In this document: in pieces, positions 52,094 to 64,000 of the stretch
Layout: each line of letters opens with the position of its first letter
Numbering within the stretch: the first letter of the stretch is position 1
Assembly: GCF_032854445.1 (NCBI RefSeq)
Contig: NC_088301.1
Coordinates: 26,522,402 to 26,586,401, forward strand
Direction: 5' to 3'
DNA: 64,000 nucleotides
Origin: Liolophura sinensis
Taxonomy: Eukaryota > Mollusca > Polyplacophora > Chitonida > Chitonidae
Program-made: the position numbers and the translations under genes
The notes under the pieces: model-generated
Database searches by the model: none
What the model was told of the DNA's origin: nothing
What the model saw: the letters and a program-made list of their open reading frames with translations, nothing else

Positions 52094-52280
52094 CAGACGT
52101 GGGAAGGTTTTGCAGCAGCCTGCGGATGATCGTGGATTTGTCAAAAGTTCTGCTCGGTTTCCTTTTACCATAATGCTGGTTGCCGCATAAATGAAACATT
52201 CTTGAGTGGGGCGTAAAACACCAGTTTAAAATAAGTTTTATAAATAAATAAATAAATAAATAAATAAATTAATAAATAAG
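52094..52280 (+). mobile_element. SINE family 1, truncated, long AAAT tail
   Basis: CAGACGTGGGAAGGTTTTGC to a run of TAAATAAATAAATAAATAAA. Confidence 0.82.
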
Positions 52281-55200
52281 TTCTTGAAAGCCATGAATAA
52301 ATATATCTGATTAATGACGAGGAGGCGCAGTTGTTGTGTAGTACATCATTTATTCCAGAAAGTTGACAAACTCTCCTTTATAAATAATTGAAATAGACTA
52401 TATACAGACAAACCAAACTGCATTGAAATGCGTGTTTGTGTAACTTTCAGTAAGGTACTAAACGCATAGTATTGCATCAATTTATAAACAGTTATACAAA
52501 CAACTCATAATCCCCTGGAACGTCAATGCAAACAAATAACTTTCATCTTGCAAAAAAAGAAAAATGGGCAAATGTATAGAACATAGACAGTTTTATGTCA
52601 CATCCATGATCAGCTTAGTATTTAACATGTTGAAAGGGGGAGTAACTCTCAGGAGCATATTTGTACCTGATATTGGAAGAGTTGTCTCCCTTTATCGCGT
52701 TCAGCGTCATCGTTGCTGTCGACGTGAGGTCAATTACAGTCAGTAAATGATAGCAGGTGTACAAGGTTAAAGATAATGACTTGAAGCGATATACAAAGAG
52801 CTGCTGAACAAAAACCAACCGTGAGACGCACATAACGCCTTCCGATCATTTTAACAGCGTGGCTTGATGTCAGGGATATAGAGTCCAAGGGTATTCACCA
52901 CCCAGACTCATGTTTAACTAATTTACTTTAGCTAAGATTTTTTATTTTTTACAAAAGACTCATTAACATTGTCAAATCGCTTTACATTTGAAAAGATTGT
53001 CCGATGAGAGATGATCAAATTGCCAGAGAACTAGCAATCTGGGATTCCACAGAAACAATGACGTAATACCAATATATGTAAATTATCTACATCACTTTGC
53101 TTTTGAAAATGAGGGTATATAGGTTGTTAACATGCCACGTTTCGTCGTAAGACTTACAGACCGTAGTAAAGACAACGATTTAAAACCTTACATAGTCATT
53201 GTCTAGTATGTATACAGTTTTTTCACACTTTATGTGCAAGTATATTCTATGTATCTATGAACGTATAGTCTAAACTGTGCCCTAGATCACTTCCACATAC
53301 TTCAAACGGTTGTGGAAGTTAGTGCATCAACAACAACAAATTGTGTCGTTTATCATGAATTCCACTCTAAACTACACTGTATATCAGCCGCTGTACACGG
53401 TTTGCTGAGATTGCTTAAGGTAAACCGTTCAATCTATAATGAAATATCACCCAATGGCAAAGTACAAGAAACTGAAATTATGCTATTTCAAATAACAGTT
53501 TCAATAAATCCAAAGTCACTTTGGAAATGACTTTGTTTTGACGGCTGTCATTACTCCAGACCGGCAAACCCGTATAGGAACATCTATATATATGTATATA
53601 AACATAACAGCTCGTATGACTACACAAGCACTTAATCATTCATTACAAATCATACGTTTGCATATTGAGCTACACAATGGGCTAACGGTCTGTACAGTAT
53701 CACATGTTACATGTAAGAACCATATAGATTTATACACTTACAATATATATATGTATATATATATTGAATTTGTTTTAATTACATACGTATAAAACTAAAT
53801 TCTTTATGAAGCCGAACTGAAATTCCGTGAGAGAATCGCTTGAATTCAAGAATTGCAACACTATGCTTACATATGAAAAGCTAACGGATCGCAACTATAC
53901 ATGTACACTTACCTATACCGGTACACATTGATTTGTCACCTCAGTCTGACGTCACCAATTCAAGCGACAGATTCACAACAACAACAACATAGCGTACAAT
54001 GTAATGATTCATCTACAAACTGTTTCCAAAATTTATGGACACCAAACGGAACTAGGGGACAAATGTAATAATTGTATAATCAAGTCTTTGGGGAGAAGCG
54101 TGTAAGGTTCTATACGAGGTCTCAGGAATCGTCTTCAAGTTCCAAAACAAATTCACGTATTTATAAAAGTTTTACCACTGATATGTAAACAACAGTACTC
54201 ACAACGTGCACCAGTCAGTGGATGATTAGCAACGCCACGGAAACATTGGAATTAAGAGTACTTTTCTACGTGGATCTTTACCAACACCCGTATTAATAAT
54301 TACAGTACACAATGACATCTTTGAAGGGAACACTCGAGCGATATATCATCGCACGCTATAGGCCTAAATAAGGTGCGTGGGGACCCTTAATCGATGACCA
54401 ATACAAATAAATTGGGCCTACAGCTCACACAAATCACATTGGCATTCTAACAAACCAGAAACTGTAAAATGCGAGTCATGATTGCGTTTGATAAGGCCTA
54501 CATCATAGCCTTTGCTTCAGTTAAAAAGACTCGTAGCCAGCCGCCATCTTGGAACGCTACAATGCGTTTTTTATGTGATAGGGTTAGTCTGTGATGAATG
54601 AATATGTCTGACCGGTCCGCTTCTACACGCGTTTCTAAGGGCTAAAAGGTAGCAAAAAATTGTTACTACTTTGTTACTCTTGCTGTACAATTTCCAGTGA
54701 ATATAGTATTATATAGCGTGAAGGTTGGTACTTCATGTGAGACGACACGGGAATGACTAGGATCAAACATCTATACAGAGACATAAATGACTAGTGGAAA
54801 ACAGCCGTGTAGTGATGGCAATATATTAAAACTTACTGGAGACTAATATAGGCCTCTATATATATGAAAAACAACCGAATCACTAAACACAATTCAACAA
54901 AGATTAACCTCCACCCATATATCTATATATACATTCGCGTTTGTATCACGAATTGCTGAAAATGTGGAAAATAACGGCATCAAACCTACATTTCGCGTAA
55001 CCGGAAAATTTGCAAAACAAAAAACAAACTTTTGTCACCAAAATGGGCATATTTAAATGATATGATTTAAATAAATACATATCAAGAAGGAGCAAACCAT
55101 ATAGATCTAAACGATCAAAACAGAGATAAGATTGGCGTGTCCTAAGGAATCCTATATCTATTTTACGAATACATAGCGCCTGTCAACTTTACCGCCTCAA

Positions 55201-56136
55201 AAACGATCAAGGGAAAAACAATGAACACATAAACAAACAAGCAAACATTAAGTCTGTATAAACTACTTTTGCTTTCCCACAAGCAGAGGACACAGAAATA
55301 ATATCCACAGCTTAACCTGTTAAATTTCGTCTAAAATGTTTATGTTATGCTTGAATCAATTATAGAATTAATTTGAGAATTATTTTGCTATCAATTTTTG
55401 CTTAAGGCTTTTGTTATATGGCAGTACATTTTAGAAGCTCGGGGGACTTCGGTAATTACCTAAACCATTTAAAGCGTTGGCTAATCTTACAGTGTATCAG
55501 AGTAACGGGAAGCCTGAAGGCACTTCAGTTTTATAATATTTTGGAGAAGTGAATCAACATGGCGTTTATAATGGTAAACATATCATAAGTGGGATTTTAC
55601 GAAATTTGTTTTCTTTTTTTTAGGAATTGATGGTCAAGCTCACAAACACAAAAAAATTAGTCTGTTTAATTTAACAGAAAATATGTTGTCTGAGTGATGC
55701 TAAAATGTATTCTGTTATAACATAACACTGTGTCATATCCAACATAATATCCTGTTAGTCTAATAGAATCACTGTGTTGAATTAATAAAATTACCAGGTT
55801 AATTTTTTGAGTGCACAGAAGGAATTTGTTTTTTTTTTTGAAATGTATCATCAGGATTATGAGGAAGAAATTTTAAGCAATTATCGTTTATTTTTAGAAG
55901 TGTCGATCTGGATTATATCCATGGAATTTTACGCAACGTGTATTTTTTCGACGTTTGCATGAAAATTGATATCGGGGAATTCTAGGAAATATGTATTTTT
56001 GAAATTGCTGGTCAGGTGTGCACGAAGGGTTTTTATAAAATATGAATATATATAAATCTCAATTACTTACCCCGAATATTTTCGAAAAATGTATATTCGG
56101 AAGGGAAGTGTAAGTCAAGATTTCGTACGAGGAATT

Positions 56137-56282
56137 TTATTTATTTATTTGATTGGTGTTTACGCAGTACTTAGGAATATTTCGCTTATACGACGGCAGC
56201 CAGCATTATGGTGGGAGGACACCGGACAGAGCCCGGGGGAAACCGACGACCATCCGCACGTTGTCGCCAGACCTTGCCACCT
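56137..56282 (-). mobile_element. SINE family 1, truncated
   Basis: TTATTTATTTATTTGATTGG to TCCGCACGTTGTCGCCAGAC; head absent. Confidence 0.84.
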
Positions 56283-57121
56283 TCCGAGGAATTTTAAGCA
56301 TTTTCGAAAGTGTATCTTGAGGTTATGCTTGGGGAATATCTGAGAGCAAGATTTAATTTAACACGTGGGATTTTTACAAAACATGATTATCTGAATGTGT
56401 ACGTCGAGAATATATGTCCCAGATATGTGCATTTTCGTCATTATTATACGTGTGAAATGTTACGTAACAAGTAATTATGGCAGTATAAGCCAAGATGACG
56501 CGTGATGAATTTTTGGCATGCGTAAAGTGAAGGTTAAACTTGACGTAAGCGGAATTTTACGAAATGTCCATTTCCTACATATACAATCTGGTGGGAAATG
56601 GTCATTTACGGAAGTGCAAGCAACTAAATGTGTGTATGTCAAAATTACATCAGGTGAAATTTTCGCCAATTGCTTGTCCATTGCGAAGGGTTTCATTTAA
56701 ATCAAGGTTGCTTCGGTAATCTGAGATAATTTTCTTAAATTGAAGTCGTGTTACAAAGCCACGATGCTCAATATTATAACTAACAGTATATTTAGATTAC
56801 ATTTCGAAGTTGTCATAAAAACGGGCTTACATGTACGCGCAAAAAATGTCTGAGAAAAAAGTGGGTGATACCTTTGTGGGATGAAACTATGTACACATAT
56901 CTGAGAGTAGGCCAAGGTCTAATTCAAGAAACAAAAACCCAAGATATCATCAAATATATAAACAATTCTTGGTACAAGTAAATCAAATAGGGCTAACCGT
57001 GTATGGGTAACAACATCAACAAATGTTTTCAAAAAGACACAATCTGAATTTCAAACCAGTCTCTCCAAATATCGAACTGTCTTCGTTCAAGGTGCTCGTA
57101 GGCGACAAATCAATCGATTCC

Positions 57122-57127
57122 TTTATT
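57122..57127 (-). terminator. Candidate poly(A) signal for the GluN3-like gene
   Basis: AATAAA on the minus strand about 450 nt past the stop codon. Only position and motif support it. Confidence 0.3.
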
Positions 57128-57575
57128 CAGATGCTCTCATTTTTCATTCAACTAGATTCAGTCCCCGAAAGCATTAGCAAAATAGTACTGAACGAAGGTC
57201 TGTCTGATGTGCAATCTCAAACAAAATGTGACTACATCCAAAGAGGTGAAATAACTTTTCTTTTGCTTTCAAAACTTGCAAGATGCTTAAATGTGGTAAC
57301 TTTATATCTTTTTTGTGAGATGTGATCACAACAAAAGGAAAGAAACATCCATGGAAGCCTTCAGACTCGGTAAAGAGAGGTACCAATACTCCATTAGCAG
57401 GAAGTAGGCGCCGTCTCCAACGCTCGGCGCATGTCAAGCCACACATTCTTTCGCGGCTGCGCCGGAAGAGCGCCGGAAGTGGGATACGCTTCCGCTCCCG
57501 ACGCGTGTCTCAGCCAAAGGTGGCGAGAGGAAAGGTGGGCAACTCAACATGGTTGCTCGCTGTACTCCACTTTCG

Positions 57576-58425
57576 TCATACCGGGGATTCAACCTCCATC
57601 CTCGCCAGCTTTTTCTCTAAACGGGCTTTCTCCCTCAGTGCAATGTCTAATTTTTGGTTGAGTTCGACCTCCGAGGTCTTCCACAAAACGACCAGCTCCT
57701 CTTTGGACAATTCGTCGAGCCTCTGATGTTGATGCGCAAGCTCCACATCGTCAACATGGCCTTGCAGGCTTCTGCGTTTATTCATCAGCGCTTTCAGCCG
57801 ATTGTTTTTGATGGGTAACGAGGGTTGCCTTTGAGGTAGTGAAGTCCTCTGACGTTCCGGGTATTCCCCGCCCCAGCTTACTTTCCTCCGCTTGGAGCCA
57901 CCTCGGTAATAATGCCGTGGCACCGAGTCATCCAGAATTCCGGGTAAGTCCCCACACGATATGTGACCATTAGGTAAATTGTCAAACCGCATCAACTGTC
58001 GAGGCGTGTCATAATCCGACGCCGCAGTTGGAAATAAGATCTGGCTTCCACCTGCGTGCAATTGACTGTTGTTCTGCATATTTGAAGAGGCAAGATGGTT
58101 TTCGCTTCCGTTATCTAGTAACATAAGTTGACCGTCTTCTATTGAGGAGGCGTCTTTAGTCGTATCACTTTCGTTATCGTACGACCAGGGCCCAATAGCC
58201 GGGTCTTCACTCAGGAGCCAATCAGCTTGCCAGTTGTCCGGCCAGTCCGTGGAGCGCTTTCTGATGGCGCCGTTGCCGGGTTGTAGATGAGACGTGTCAA
58301 GCTCTTGGACGGCTTCTTCTGTCGCTCTACCAAACTCCTTTAGCGGAATTTCAACAATATGTGGCGTAGTGGGTGTCAGCTCAGGACTATCGTCGATCAA
58401 ATGCTTGTCTCTCAGTTCTTGCATC
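57576..58425 (-). CDS. grin3: GluN3-like last exon (disordered tail and coiled coil)
   Basis: 282 residues after acceptor CTTTCAG, stop at 57578-57576. I start the coding part at 58425, not at an upstream in-frame ATG (58490), because the acceptor restores the frame from the 59.8-kb exon. A mostly polar region ends in a heptad-like Leu/Glu/Lys coiled coil over the last ~45 residues. Confidence 0.82.
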
Positions 58426-61400
58426 CTGAAAGTACAGGAAGGAGGACATATAGTATAATAGGGGAGCTGGTATATTAAATGTTTTCCCATAAGCGAATGC
58501 GTACCGAGCAGAATTTGTCTGGTATAAATAGGTTAGGACAAAATACTGATGAACAGCATGGTAGCGACCAGGTAAAAAACGTTTCATCTAATTTTTCATA
58601 CTTTTCCGGAAGGAAATGTCTTACATTCGAACAAAAAAAATGATTTAAACTGACAATTTATGTCTGAACCACTGGGAGTCTTTAAGGCCAACACAACAAG
58701 GTCCTAATCGAGGTAAGAACACGTTGTATTCTGCTGTAACGCTACAGCATATATACACACATAATACACAACATACACACAAACTTTCTACAAGAAAGAA
58801 CAAAAGAGTTGGCAGGAAGTTTTACCGTTCACTGCTTTTCTTTGCATGATTTCGTCTTCATTCCACGCTGTATATACCTGGATACTTGATTGTTGGATGG
58901 TCTGTGTTAAATGTCATTTTGTGAATTGGCATTGCGATTGTTGAGCTGAAACGTCCTTTCTGTTTAACGGATGGTGCGAATGTCTGTTTCGACGCATAGG
59001 TTTTACGAGTTTCCATTTCCATCATCTCTAACGAAACTCACCAGAGCAGATAAACTGTTGTATGCTGTTGTTATGCCTCGAGTGACTTAACCGAATTATT
59101 TCGTATGACACCATTACGTACGAGTGGTATACCGAATGAGATGATCAAGGGCTATCAAGGGATAATGGCGGACAAATTTAAATTCCCCAGTGACGCAACT
59201 CATGTAATGAAGTAATCCTCTGGTTCAAAAGATGGATTTGCTTTATTATATCACCAAGGAATTTAGCTGATAATTTTTCAATAATTCACGTCGGAAATGC
59301 ATAGATTTGGTTAACCCATAGTTTTTTTGGAATTTTCAGGAACATTCCGAGGTAAAGTGCCAAGCAGTCATTTGAAAAACGTAGTATGGCTATAGAATGG
59401 TTTTATTCTAGACTTTGAATGGGACAACCGTACGCCAGCCATCGTTAACTTCCACTCACTGGGCTCACTTTCACAAAACCTTTCACATTGTGAAGGTTCT
59501 TTGTCCTCTATCATTCATTCGACGGTTGCCCGCATTATAGTGGAAGGAAAACGGACAGAGTCAGAGGAACTCCGACCATCCACAGTTTGCTGGAAGGCCG
59601 ACTAGAGAGGAAAACAACTGAGCAACGACCACATTGGTTAGAGGCATTATGCCAGGGTAAAAGTACTTAGATGTCATGCCAAAGGGAAGAGTCATAATAG
59701 TCTATTTTCAATTTCTCAACTAGCGGGAAAAATCTGTAAAAAATCAGACAAACAGTATCCTGTGTATCTCTGTCGACAAGTTAGTCAAGTCGTACATACC
59801 ACTTGGCCTTTTCAACAACATCGTAAAAGTTTCTGTTCAAGCGCTTCGTTTTTGCCATGTCTGCGAGTTTGTTTTTCTGTATCAAAACAAAGAAAAAACA
59901 CGAACAACATAATTAAATTCACAGAACATATATTACATCTGAATAAATTAATCTAAATACATTAATCTAGACTTTATCTGAATATAGACTAGTCTAGAAT
60001 TTATTAAGTCTACAGCCCATTTCTTAACCTGTAAGAGAGCTCAATAACTGGTAATCTGGTTATTAAAATACAACATCAGTTACATTATCGAGAGGTGAAA
60101 CCAGCCAACTGATGCCACCCAAATGATACCTGACTAGTATCAGACAAACAACCCGACACGAGTCTGCATCCCATTCTGCTGATGTTCATGACAGGTTTCT
60201 ATCAAGCATGCTAGGGTTCCCGACAAACAAACCGACACGAATGCACAGCCGAGTCTGCAAAGGTTCTCCACAAACAACCCGACACGAATACACAATCGAG
60301 TCTGCCAGGATTTCTGAGAAAAAAGCCCGACAAGAATACACACTCGAGTCTTTTATGTTTCCCTGCAAAAACTTCTTGACAGCAATTCAAGTTAGAGACA
60401 GTTAACAGTGTTTCACTAGCTTATGGAATAAAAGCAAACTACCTAGCCTACACTACAAAAAAACTTACACTGTTCACCGTATACTTACTCTTATTGTACT
60501 TTTCTGGAAGAGTCTCGTGAATTCTCTATTTTTCATGATGCCGAGTATTTCCTTGGCCGAGTCGTGGGCTGATACGAGCTCCGCACTTGTGATGATACGG
60601 TGTAACCGCTGTGGATGACAGCAAGATGGAATTATTAAGTGTTTGTTTATTATATAATGCATGGATTGCAAAGAATTACGCTATGAATACTGATGAAATT
60701 TGGTCAGCCAACAGCTCAACACATGCACAAATACATCAAGGGGGTACCTTTACCCTTGCAATGGCTACTCGGGTCCAAGCGGGATTGACCACTATTCTCT
60801 TACAATACATGGGTAATACGCTGCCACTGTGCGAAGAAAAAGTTATCACAAGGACAAGTATGAAGAACAAACTGCATAGGCTTACGCCCGCAAAAATATT
60901 CGCCATTCACAGAGACAAACAAAGTTTAACAATATTCCTGATCAGAAATCCTCGACTTTCTGATATTACTCATATACTGTCGTCAGTAATAGGAATCCAA
61001 AGCCGGCAATAAGATTTGCTAAATATGAGACAATTTAAATTGAAATTTAATTAACATGTTAGATATTTCACCACAATGTAGACTGTACCTTATGGAGGAC
61101 ACAAGTCAAAAGGAAAAAAGTATATGGCCAATCTGGGTTATGTTCAAGAAAGCAATTTTATTGTAATGAAAATGGCAACACATGTTATAAAAATATACAT
61201 TATGTTGCTTGTACAGCCTGGATGAACAGAACCCAGCTTATTAATGTAAGTTTGCCATTTTATTATTACTTGCACAGCCTTGACCTTGTCCCGGTTTCAT
61301 GAAAACGGCACCACAGCTTGCCACATGGAGAGTTCTGCATCCGGTAAGATGAGGGAGATTTCAACGGTGTGCAACCTACCTGACTGATGAACATGAGGTG

Positions 61401-61670
61401 AATGCTCCTCCAGTTGCTGTTGCCGGGCCTCAGCCGGAGGTAGGGCACCAGCCACTTGTACACCCCGTGCTCTAGAAAGCACACCAGGATGCCCACCCCG
61501 ATGCCCACGCTCAGCATGACGAAGAGGCCCGCGTGGTGGGTGACGGCCAGCTGGGACTCTTCCTGCGTGCGTCTCTGCTGATAGCACTGCGCATCTGCAA
61601 AGTGGATCTCCACCAAGTCGTCGATCTTCCCGTTCTGGTGGTACGAGTAAATCTTCTCGTTCAGAGGCGC
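57576..61670 (-). CDS. grin3: NMDA receptor GluN3-like subunit, C-terminal part (4 exons; 5' end outside window)
   Basis: Exons 61380-61670, 60489-60608, 59800-59876 and 57576-58425 join in phase and code the last ~445 residues of an ionotropic glutamate receptor. The first gives the end of ligand-binding lobe S2 and helix M4 (LFVMLSVGIGVGILVCFL, then EHGVYKWLVPYLR). This resembles human GluN3A ([20 protein letters not shown], then EHIVYRLLLP), and the exon junction ISQ|RLHRIITSAEL resembles GluN3A TSQRLHRALN. The rest is a long cytoplasmic tail that is mostly polar, with KRRK and RRSL basic patches. It ends in a predicted coiled coil (LSKEELVVLWKTSEVELNQK then LDIALREKARLEKKLARMEV), echoing the coiled coil ending GluN3A. 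GluN3 subunits form glycine-gated or modulatory NMDA receptors. Pore and most ligand-binding exons lie to the right of the window. Another invertebrate NMDA-like clade is possible. Confidence 0.82.
59518..59652 (-). mobile_element. SINE family 1, old fragment
   Basis: CATTCGACGGTTGCCCGCAT, CCGACCATCCACAGTTTGCT and part of the head region; strongly diverged. Confidence 0.6.
59800..59876 (-). CDS. grin3: GluN3-like tail exon 3
   Basis: 77 nt, acceptor GATACAG, donor GTATGT, ends phase 2. KNKLADMAKTKRLNRNFYDV then VEKAKW, continuing into the last exon (W-MQELRDK). A basic, possibly helical segment. Confidence 0.78.
60140..60352. repeat. ~57-bp tandem repeat in GluN3-like intron
   Basis: Three to four diverged copies containing ACAAACAACCCGACACGAAT and CACAATCGAGTCTGC. 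Confidence 0.8.
60489..60608 (-). CDS. grin3: GluN3-like tail exon 2
   Basis: 40 codons, phase 0 to 0, acceptor ATCCACAG, donor GTAAGT. RLHRIITSAELVSAHDSAKE then IMKNREFTRLFQKSTIR: the membrane-proximal cytoplasmic tail, rich in basic residues. Confidence 0.82.
61380..61670 (-). CDS. grin3: GluN3-like exon with M4 helix
   Basis: 97 codons, phase 0 to 0, acceptor CACACAG, donor GTAGGT. Starts APLNEKIYSYHQNGKIDDLV (GluN3A: [20 protein letters not shown]), then a Cys (DAQCYQQ) and M4. It is markedly GC-rich compared with its surroundings, as expected for a constrained exon. Confidence 0.88.
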
Positions 61671-62373
61671 CTGTGTGCAACGTGTAGAAGTGATGGATGG
61701 AGTGACTGATTGATCGAACTGTTAACTTGTTAAATTGTAAACGACGGTGGTCAATATTTTGGGTGGATGAACCCGGAGGAAACCAGAGTGCTGACCTCAG
61801 ACAAGTTCATATTGACGAACTTCTCTAGAACGCAAGTTATTAGTGTAAGCTGTTGTTGGAAGACAGGCGGTATTCAGTTAACGTATCAAGACTGCGTGAA
61901 TGGCCACACGAGCGTCATGGACCGCTTACTGTCACCATTTATGAACACTGAGAGCGCGGGAATCTACAAATTCCCTGTCCAATACTGGGATTTATTGATT
62001 TGCGTTTTACTCCGAATTCAAGAAAATTTCACTTATACGACAGCGGCCAGCATTAAGGAGACCGTGCAGTGCTCGCACGTTACTGGAAATACATGTATAT
62101 GGTGCAATTCATCTATCACTAACCCCCATTTTGATCTTTTTGCTAAACCGTGTAAAACAAGAAGAGAAAAGAAAGAAAAAAACATTTAAGAATATCGAAT
62201 TAGCCAAATCCTGAATAAAAAAAGTTATTTAGACTGAATAAAGTATTCCAGGTTGACAGAGGTCTATTTGGTTAAGTGTTTTATCCCATTTTCATGAAAG
62301 TGCTTCAAGTTGTTCTCTGCATTATGTTAATTTAAATTAATTTAAGAATACTTAAATATCAAACAAATAAAAT
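61671..62373. other. GluN3-like intron (upstream side)
   Basis: A SINE fragment near 62.0 kb, otherwise AT-rich. I searched the minus strand for the M3/SYTANLAA-type exon of a glutamate receptor and did not find it here or up to 64 kb. Confidence 0.6.
61988..62070 (-). mobile_element. SINE family 1, short fragment
   Basis: TTTTACTCCGAATTCAAGAA, ACGACAGCGGCCAGCATTAA; only the core 3' part. Confidence 0.65.
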
Positions 62374-63599
62374 CTGACAGCGAACTACTGGCCGACTCGC
62401 CAGTGAGGCCAATACATACTGTACAAAGTACAAAGCATTTTCTCACAGGTGCATGCCATAAAAAATTCTAATATGTACCTCAAGTTGATAAATTATAAAT
62501 AAAGTCAGCGCCAAAATCTGCTGTGGGCGACTCAATTTTACCTAAAAACTAGTCTTGAAGTCTTCTATGTTAGGAGGAGAACTGCCTTCGGAAACTACCG
62601 AAGTGTAGTTCGTACATTTCCGTTAGAACTCTTCTCAGAAGGTAGCGAACAGTACAGTTCGTTTTCTGCCTGACGATCGGGACACCGAATGTTGGACGTA
62701 GGTTCCGAGTTTACACGAACAAGCCGGTAGTTTTAACGACTCTCATTGGCTGAGAGGCAACACACCCCCAGATTCCCATAAATTACAGGGTTTTAAAGAT
62801 GGAGGACGCGATGGACTCAGCGATTTATGCCAGCTTTGCTGTTTTCAGGCTTTACGTGTATGGCGAGGAAAAATCGCAAAATTATGCAGCAAGAACCACC
62901 AGATAGAAAAAAATGTGCTCCTTTTAGCCTGTAGTGTCATAATTTTAAGTTTTCTTTTCCTTTAATTCATGCATATTAAGGAGCTCTGATTTAGGTATTC
63001 ACGTATGAGTGATTTTTCGGTACAGTACTTTTGTAGTTGAGACAGCCATCAAGTGTTTGCACAATTCTGAACGTAACTCGTCTTCCTTGGGTTGCTACGG
63101 AGAATGACAAAATATATAGCAACTGGTAACTACCAAATTAGAGGATAACCATATACTCGCCATTGCATCATTAGAAATCGACAATAAAATACAGTTCACG
63201 CATAAATATTCTGTGGCGGAGGAAGACGACTAATGGAATCCTTGTAAAATAGGCCCTTACATGAATGATAGTGATAAAACAACAGGGAAACATTTTTAAA
63301 CCATAAAACCCTACATAATTCATGACATAATTAAAAATGTCAAAAACATAACTCCTCCATTTCTATCCCTCAAAATCCTGTGGTAATGGTGTCGATTTGG
63401 ACCTTAGTCCACTTTTACAAAGACATCTCACAATGGAAGCAAAATAAAGACTAATAATTGTTCTCCAAATATACTATGGCTTCGGATATAACTAGGGAGA
63501 GATCTAATACACTTTTGCCCCGCTGACTTGTTTACTTGTCAGTACTTTGTACAGTATGCGTTGGCCTCATGGGCGAGTCGGCCAGTAGTTCGCTGTCAG
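62374..63599. mobile_element. 1.2-kb element with 58-bp terminal inverted repeats
   Basis: Arms 62374-62431 (CTGACAGCGAACTACTGGCC...) and 63542-63599 are reverse complements at 54 of 58 positions. No transposase frame is seen, so it is non-autonomous. The first ~500 bp of the interior is repeated at 11.42-11.94 kb. An obvious target-site duplication was not found. Confidence 0.82.
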
Positions 63600-64000
63600 C
63601 TTGTCGTCAAGAGAGACACTTTAAGTCGTCGCCTGCATATCACTATTTTCTAGGGGATAAAAACAATACTCGCGAGGTTTGGTCTTCTTCAAACATCCTT
63701 CCGGTTTATGAGCTCTTAAGATGGCGTGTGCCATGTGGCGGTGATAGCTCTGCATATCTAGACCTCATTACCGATCGGACTGTCTATTCTGTTTGGACGT
63801 GTCGCTTGAACAAAACATGACAGATTCAAGTGTCCTGTTTTCTACGTGCAGTAACAGGGTCTGGTGGCACGAATCACGTGGGATAAGAATACAGCTGCTA
63901 CAAGAGCTATCATTCCGATCATTCAAGAAAAAGACAAAATGGCCGTGCTGCGACACATGCGCATTTCAAAAATACATCTTACATTCAAGAACAGGAAGAA

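Larger units (their letters stand above)
51641..57575. other. Intergenic, left of the GluN3-like gene
   Basis: AT-rich sequence with two SINE fragments (52.1 and 56.2 kb). The part 57.1-57.57 kb is probably 3' UTR of the GluN3-like gene. The rest (52.3-56.1 kb) shows no coding frame with splice signals that I recognise. Confidence 0.55.

Noticed and set aside
57023-57325. Plus-strand 100-codon open frame
   Set aside because: Overlaps the likely 3' UTR of the GluN3-like gene; no family resemblance or splice partner.
60611-61012. Plus-strand 133-codon open frame
   Set aside because: Lies in a GluN3-like intron, no recognisable similarity or domain, composition like the flanking intron.
63536-63820. 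Plus-strand 94-codon frame
   Set aside because: Starts inside the right inverted repeat of the 62-63.6 kb element and has no recognisable similarity.

Overview
The window is animal nuclear DNA, most likely from a mollusc or a close lophotrochozoan. The evidence is: intron-rich genes with GT-AG junctions, a calcium-dependent phosphotriesterase very close to squid DFPase, a dense population of tRNA-headed SINEs of the type common in bivalves and gastropods, MITE-like inverted-repeat elements, and many unrelated minisatellites. I saw no bacterial gene, no reverse-transcriptase ORF and no CRISPR.

Three protein-coding genes can be reconstructed by matching splice signals, reading phase and recalled family sequences. 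(1) rictor, the defining subunit of mTORC2, lies on the minus strand from its start codon at 37779 leftwards. I resolved 29 consecutive coding exons (1489 codons, all phases compatible); the last ~200 codons of a typical RICTOR lie beyond position 1. (2) A DFPase-like SMP-30/gluconolactonase-family enzyme lies on the plus strand (38032-46415). It is complete, with two homologous alternative first exons (38032-38223 and 39491-39688) feeding four common exons and every metal-binding residue of the squid enzyme conserved. It is head-to-head with rictor, with only 252 bp between the start codons. (3) The 3' end of an NMDA-receptor GluN3-like subunit lies on the minus strand (57576-61670): the S2 end with membrane helix M4, then three exons coding a long cytoplasmic tail ending in a coiled coil. 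Its 5' exons lie to the right of the window.

The rictor introns (1-37.7 kb) carry at least seven different minisatellites. The most remarkable one (about 25915-28100) is built from copies of the 3' end of rictor exon 4 together with its splice donor. A SINE has inserted within the polypyrimidine tract of exon 12, duplicating the tract. The stretch 46.4-57.5 kb looks intergenic and holds SINE fragments, a homogeneous 85-bp satellite-like array and AT-rich sequence. The right end (61.7-64 kb) is taken up by a 1.2-kb element with 58-bp terminal inverted repeats that shares about 500 bp with a copy at 11.4-11.9 kb.

The three genes have unrelated roles (growth signalling, organophosphate/lactone hydrolysis, excitatory receptor). 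The only functional link the sequence suggests is a shared promoter between rictor and the DFPase gene.
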